Shown here piece after piece: positions 60,213 to 64,000 of a stretch of DNA of 64,000 nucleotides (the stretch's first letter is position 1; every line of letters begins with the position of its first letter). The notes under the pieces are model-generated. The model worked only from the letters and a program-made list of their open reading frames with translations. It did not search any database and was not told the origin of the DNA. Location of the stretch: assembly GCA_037043235.1 (NCBI GenBank), contig JAWRVZ010000078.1, positions 1,666,501 to 1,730,500 of the forward strand. Direction: 5' to 3'. Position numbers and translations under genes: made by a program. This DNA is from Rhodeus uyekii. Taxonomy: Eukaryota; Chordata; Actinopteri; Cypriniformes; Acheilognathidae.

Positions 60213-60592
60213 CTACCTCATCCCTAAACTCTCAGCTCCAGCATCTCCAACAGCTCCAACAGCTACAGCATCACCAGCAACAGCATCATCATCATCAACA
60301 GCAACAACAACAACAACAACAGCGAGAACGAGAGCAGCGTGAAAGAGACCAACGAGAACGGGAGCAACACCAACATCTCTGTGGCCCAACGCATCTCCAG
60401 CCACCCAGTCATCATCAGCTCACTCCTCCGATCCAATCACACATGTCTGGACCTTCTCCAGGCTCTGCCTCCACCTGTACCACCTCTAATCATAGCTCAG
60501 CTCAGCCTCCCCAGTCTCCGCCCCCTCATAGGCAAAACCAATCACCAGCTCACAGTTTGCCATCACCTGTCACGCCTCCTCTACCACTACAG
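60213..60592 (+). CDS. pou6f2: pou6f2 coding exon 4 (Gln/His/Pro-rich low-complexity segment)
   Basis: A 380-nt exon with acceptor TTTCATCACAG and donor GTAAGA (60593). It completes Ala161 and runs to Gln287 in phase 0. It opens with ATSSLNSQLQ, continuing the exon 3 LQNLQ as in vertebrate POU6F2, then LQ-repeats, H185-H188, a nine-Gln run Q189-Q197, an Arg/Glu-rich insert at about residues 198-211, and a Pro/Ser/His/Gln-rich tail ending HSLPSPVTPPLPLQ. The tail end matches the mammalian GLPSPLTPPNPLQ segment. The charged RERE block is not something I recall in the mammalian protein and may be lineage-specific. The polyGln tract mixes CAA and CAG codons. All of this segment should be intrinsically disordered. 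The POU-specific domain and homeodomain are not in the window, so the gene is cut by the right edge. Confidence 0.93.
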
Positions 60593-61834
60593 GTAAGATT
60601 TGAAGATAAAATGTATTTTATTACTTCTTTTTATTTTGCTTTATATCATAAAAGCAATAAGTCGAATTCACTGAACACATCCCCTTTAAAATATGAATGC
60701 TAATTTTTTATTTTTTATTTTTTTGCATCATTAAAGTCATATGCCCAAATCCCTTAACACCTCCCATTTAAAATAATAACTGCGTTGTTCTGCATTCTTA
60801 TTTCAACAGTCCAGAAATTTAGTTGGTTTTGATCTGGACAAAAAGAAAAATCAAAATAAATACCTCACATTTCCAGACAGCCGTATCCAGCAGCCTTCCT
60901 TGTATTGCTCCTCACCCAGTTCAACTCTTGTTTACACACAAAAAGTGAAGTTATTTAAAGCTATAATATAAGTTGACTCGTGATGGGGAGCAGCTTCGAA
61001 GTGCTGCATGGCACAGTAGAGACCGATCGACTCAATGTAATGACCCCTAAATATGATGTCGCCTCACTTAAAGAACTCATTCCTCTACATTATTCACAAC
61101 ATGTCTGGAAGAATGGAGCTTTGGAGTGAGACGAGGTCTAGGATGAATGTTAGAAAATGGGGCAGTAATTCAATTGAATGATTGAATCTGTCTGGGGAAA
61201 TCTTGGATATTACAAATATTGTTTCTGGAGGAGGTGCCCGTTTGCCAAGCCTGTCCCTGAAAAAGAATGAAAATTGAAAGTTTATTGTTAAGAGTTTATC
61301 CCAGCCATCTTGCTAGCGACAGCAGTAGGCTATTATTGGAAATGAAGAGCTGTGGAATATTGAATTATGAGTAATGATGCTTTTGGTCTAACTTGATTTG
61401 AAACAATTTTATGATAATCACATATTGACATGTTGTGAAAATGTATAGTATATGCAGCCGATTGAACCAGATTAGTTTTCAACATATTTTATATTTTGCA
61501 AATAAAATCTTACATTGGGAAGTCCAAAGAACCATATGCCAGTGATGACTGACTTAGATGAGTTTGTTGATATTTTTATTTTGTTATCTGTTATTGTCAT
61601 GCAGGCATATAAAACACCCCACAGATGCCATAAACAAATCTCTCTTGCAACAGTTACTGAAGCTCATGTCTTTTAAAGGGTCATGTCATATCAAATCAAA
61701 TTTGCCTTGATCTGACATTTTCTTTTCAGAACACAAAAGTTCAAAATGAACAATTATTGAAACTAATCTGCAAAAACAACTGCGATGTTGTGTAAAACTA
61801 AATATGATAAAAAGGTTACTTACGTTATCATGTA
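60593..61834. other. pou6f2 intron 4, left part
   Basis: Noncoding sequence after the GTAAGA donor of exon 4. Nothing recognised. Confidence 0.6.
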
Positions 61835-63031
61835 CACTCATCTAAAGGATTATTAGGAACACCATACTAATACTGTGTTTGACCCCCTTCCGTCTTCAGA
61901 ACTGCCTTAATTCTACGTGGCATTGATTCAACAAGGTGCTGAAAGCATTATTTAGAAATGTTGGCCCATATTGATAGGATAGCATCTTGCAGTTGATGGA
62001 GATTTGTGGGATGCACATCCAAGGGCAAGAAGCTCCCGTTCCACCACATCCCAAAGATGCTATATTGGGTTTAGATCTGGTGACTGTGGGGGCCATTTTA
62101 GTACAGTGAACTCATTGTCATGGTCAAGAAACCAATTTGAAATGATTTGAGCTTTGTGACATGGTTCATTATCCTGCTGGTAGTAGCCCTCAGAGGATGG
62201 GTACATGGTGGTCGTAAAGGGATGGACATGGTCAGAAACAATGCTCAGATAGGCCGTGGCATTTAAACGATGCCTAATTGGCAATAAGGGGCCTAAAGTG
62301 TGCCAAGAAAACATCCCCCACACCATTACACCACCACCACCAGCCTGCACAGTGATAACAAGGCATGATGGATACATGTTCTCATTCTGTTTACGCCTCA
62401 TTCTGACTCTACCATCTGAATGTCTCAACAGAAATCGAGACTCATCAGACCAGGCAACATTTTTCCAGTCTTCAACTGTCCAATTTTGGTGAGCTTGTGC
62501 AAATTGTAGCCTCTTTTTCCTATTTGTAGTGGAGATGAGTGGTACCCGGTGGGGTCTTCTGCTGTTGTAGCCCATCCGCTTCAAGGGATGTGCGTGTTTT
62601 GCCTTCACAAATGCTTTGCTGCAAACCTCGGTTGTAACGAGTGGTTATTTCAGTCAAAGTTGCTCTTCTATCAGCTTTGATCAGTCGGCCCATTCTCCTC
62701 TGACCTCTAGCATCAACAAGGCATTTTCATACTGGATATTTTCCCCTTTTCACACCATTCTTTGTAAACCCTAGAAATGGTTGTGGGTGAAAATCACAGT
62801 AACTGAGCAGATTGTGAAATACTCATACTGGCCCGTCTGGCACCAACAACCAGTTTTAAACTGGTTTTAAAAGTTTAAGTTTTAAACCTAAATCACTTTT
62901 CTTTCCCATTCTGACATTCAGTTTGGAGTTCAGGAGATTGTCTTGACCAGGACCACACCCCTAAATGTTGATTAGATAATTGCATTAATGAGAAATTGAA
63001 CAGGTGTTCCTAATAATCCTTTAGGTGAGTG
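61835..63031 (-). mobile_element. near-complete Tc1/mariner transposon
   Basis: Inverted ends of about 30 bp (CACTCATCTAAAGGATTATT and, inverted at the right end, CACTCACCTAAAGGATTATT) lie between TA dinucleotides at 61833 and 63032. Total length is about 1.2 kb with a single transposase on the minus strand. This family is widespread in teleosts. The copy is young-looking at its ends but its transposase is defective. Confidence 0.92.
62060..62608 (-). pseudogene. Tc1/mariner transposase, broken at the catalytic Glu
   Basis: 182-codon frame covering most of the DDE catalytic domain: WSDESRF holds the first Asp, GGGGVMVWG is the glycine-rich box, YYQQDNEPCHKA holds the second Asp, and SPDLNPI leads to the third acidic residue. 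The next codon is TAG (62060-62062) where family members have GAG, followed by HLWDVVERE, so the reading frame ends exactly at the catalytic Glu. Between the second Asp and that position are 36 residues instead of the 34 of classic Tc1, because of a DHDNEF insertion-like segment; this spacing fits the DD36E group. Upstream (62610-62900) the helix-turn-helix DNA-binding part is still recognisable in other frames, with a probable small deletion near 62725. It encodes no working transposase. Confidence 0.88.
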
Positions 63032-63033
63032 TA

Positions 63034-64000
63034 TGTTCTGAAGACTTTAATAAGTGATCTTTTCATATCTTCCTCTATCAGTCTGTGTGTCCATCTGTTC
63101 CTCCTCTTCCTCTTCTCGTCTGAGTGGATCACTAATAACATGCCCTCCTTCCTATATGTCCCACTGGTTTCATTTCGGTTTGAGAGAGGCCAGGGTCGCC
63201 TCTCAGTCCTTCCCCGCATTCATCAGCGTCACAGCCCTTATTGCTCTGTGCTGTACCATAACCCCACTTCCCCTTCCCCCCTTTTATGGCTGTCTTGAGT
63301 TTAGTCATTTATTTCACCTTCTGTCCCTCTGCCCGGGCTGTATACTCACCGTCTGGGCCCTACAGGGCCCCACACTTAATGGTCTCCAGAGCCCAGAACT
63401 AGTGCTTTCCAAGGGATTCCTTAGGTAAGGGCAGCCATATATTTCTTCATTTATAGTTGAATCACACCTAATTCGATCTGTCAAGTTATCTGTCATCAAG
63501 CCCTTCTGATACGTGATTTGGATGTATCGGAGGTGGAATAGATTAAATGAGAGTGGGATAGGGGGTCCCTCCAAATACGTAACTTGGATGTATGATGTTG
63601 CCATTGTCTTAAATTGAAATATTTTTCTAATTTATCTATTTTGTGGTTGTACAAAGTTGTGTTGTAATTTTATGTAGTTTTAATGATATACAAGCATCTA
63701 GTACAGGGATGTTTTTTGACTTGTGAGCTACTTATTAAACGGCCAGGTCAAAATAATCTATCTACTATAAAAAGACAAAATGTATATTTATTTATGAATA
63801 TATCGAGAATTCTTTATATGCACAATATATGTTGGTGTAGCTTGCATAACTACATTAATGCATATTGCACAATACAACTATGTACATTTGAGTTTGAACA
63901 AAAAGACTGCTGTCCGTAGATTTTAGTTCCTTCACCCTTTTCAGTTCGCTTTTCAGAGGGAAGTCAGTATTGTACTTTTTATGAACAGTCCGAAAATGCC
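63034..64000. other. intron 4 to window end
   Basis: CT-rich sequence at 63060-63350, then AT-rich intron. An exon-like stretch at 63366-63424 was considered and rejected. The next pou6f2 exon (expected to start LVNNPL-like in phase 0) is not in the window. Confidence 0.55.

Noticed and set aside
60213..60404. Antisense frame over exon 4 rich in Val, Asp and Ala
   Set aside because: It is the mirror translation of CAG/CAT repeats in the real exon.
63366..63424. Exon-like segment with CTACAG acceptor and GTAAGG donor after exon 4
   Set aside because: It is 59 nt, which would break the phase-0 junction after exon 4, and its translation (GPTLNGLQSPELVLSKGF) does not match the segment expected next in POU6F2.

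Overview
The window reads as a piece of a teleost fish nuclear genome, most likely a cyprinid. The evidence is AT-rich noncoding DNA, long microsatellites, Tc1/mariner, pogo/Tigger, DIRS-like and LTR elements, tRNA-derived SINEs, and dispersed repeat families I associate with zebrafish and carp genomes. Nothing looks prokaryotic: there are no operons, no long ORFs except a transposase fragment, and no rRNA or tRNA genes.

One host gene is supported: the 5' half of a POU class 6 transcription factor, pou6f2 (also called RPF-1), on the + strand. Four coding exons lie at 5235-5400, 23897-23994, 36257-36479 and 60213-60592. Their phases join exactly (166 + 98 + 223 + 380 = 867 nt), giving about 287 residues from the first ATG at 5241. 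They encode the acidic N-terminal segment, a linker, the conserved Gln/Ala/Gly-rich segment, and a Gln/His/Pro-rich low-complexity segment. The POU-specific domain and homeodomain must lie beyond the right edge. A possible 5' noncoding exon (about 4940-5060) and a 174-bp intron precede the first coding exon.

Layout: 1-4.9 kb is upstream AT-rich DNA. 5.4-23.9 kb is intron 1, with microsatellites, a degenerate LTR pair at 18.4-19.7 kb and a solo-LTR-like copy at 22.3-22.6 kb. 24.0-36.3 kb is intron 2, the richest in mobile DNA: an LTR pair with a nested pogo-type MITE (27.1-28.7), a SINE (29.1), two Tigger-like termini (29.9 and 30.8), a direct-repeat element with a terminal palindrome (30.6-32.2), a tRNA-SINE (33.6) and a deleted Tc1 element (34.0-35.05). 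36.5-60.2 kb is intron 3, with a LINE 3' end (38.7-39.1), SINEs (42.1 and 56.9), a decayed Tc1 element (54.7-56.1), a triplicated 90-bp unit (58.1-58.4) and a DIRS-like RNase H fragment (58.5-59.05). 60.6-64 kb is the start of intron 4, with a near-complete Tc1/mariner copy (61.8-63.0) whose catalytic glutamate codon is a stop.

I found no convincing new biological system. The points most worth a second look are the 30-bp (TC)n array that forms the splice acceptor tract of coding exon 2, the Arg/Glu-rich insert beside the polyGln tract in exon 4, the Tc1 copy with DD36E-type spacing and a stop at its catalytic Glu, the shared LINE/SINE 3' tail, and several repeat-poor homeodomain-site-rich intron segments that could be enhancers.
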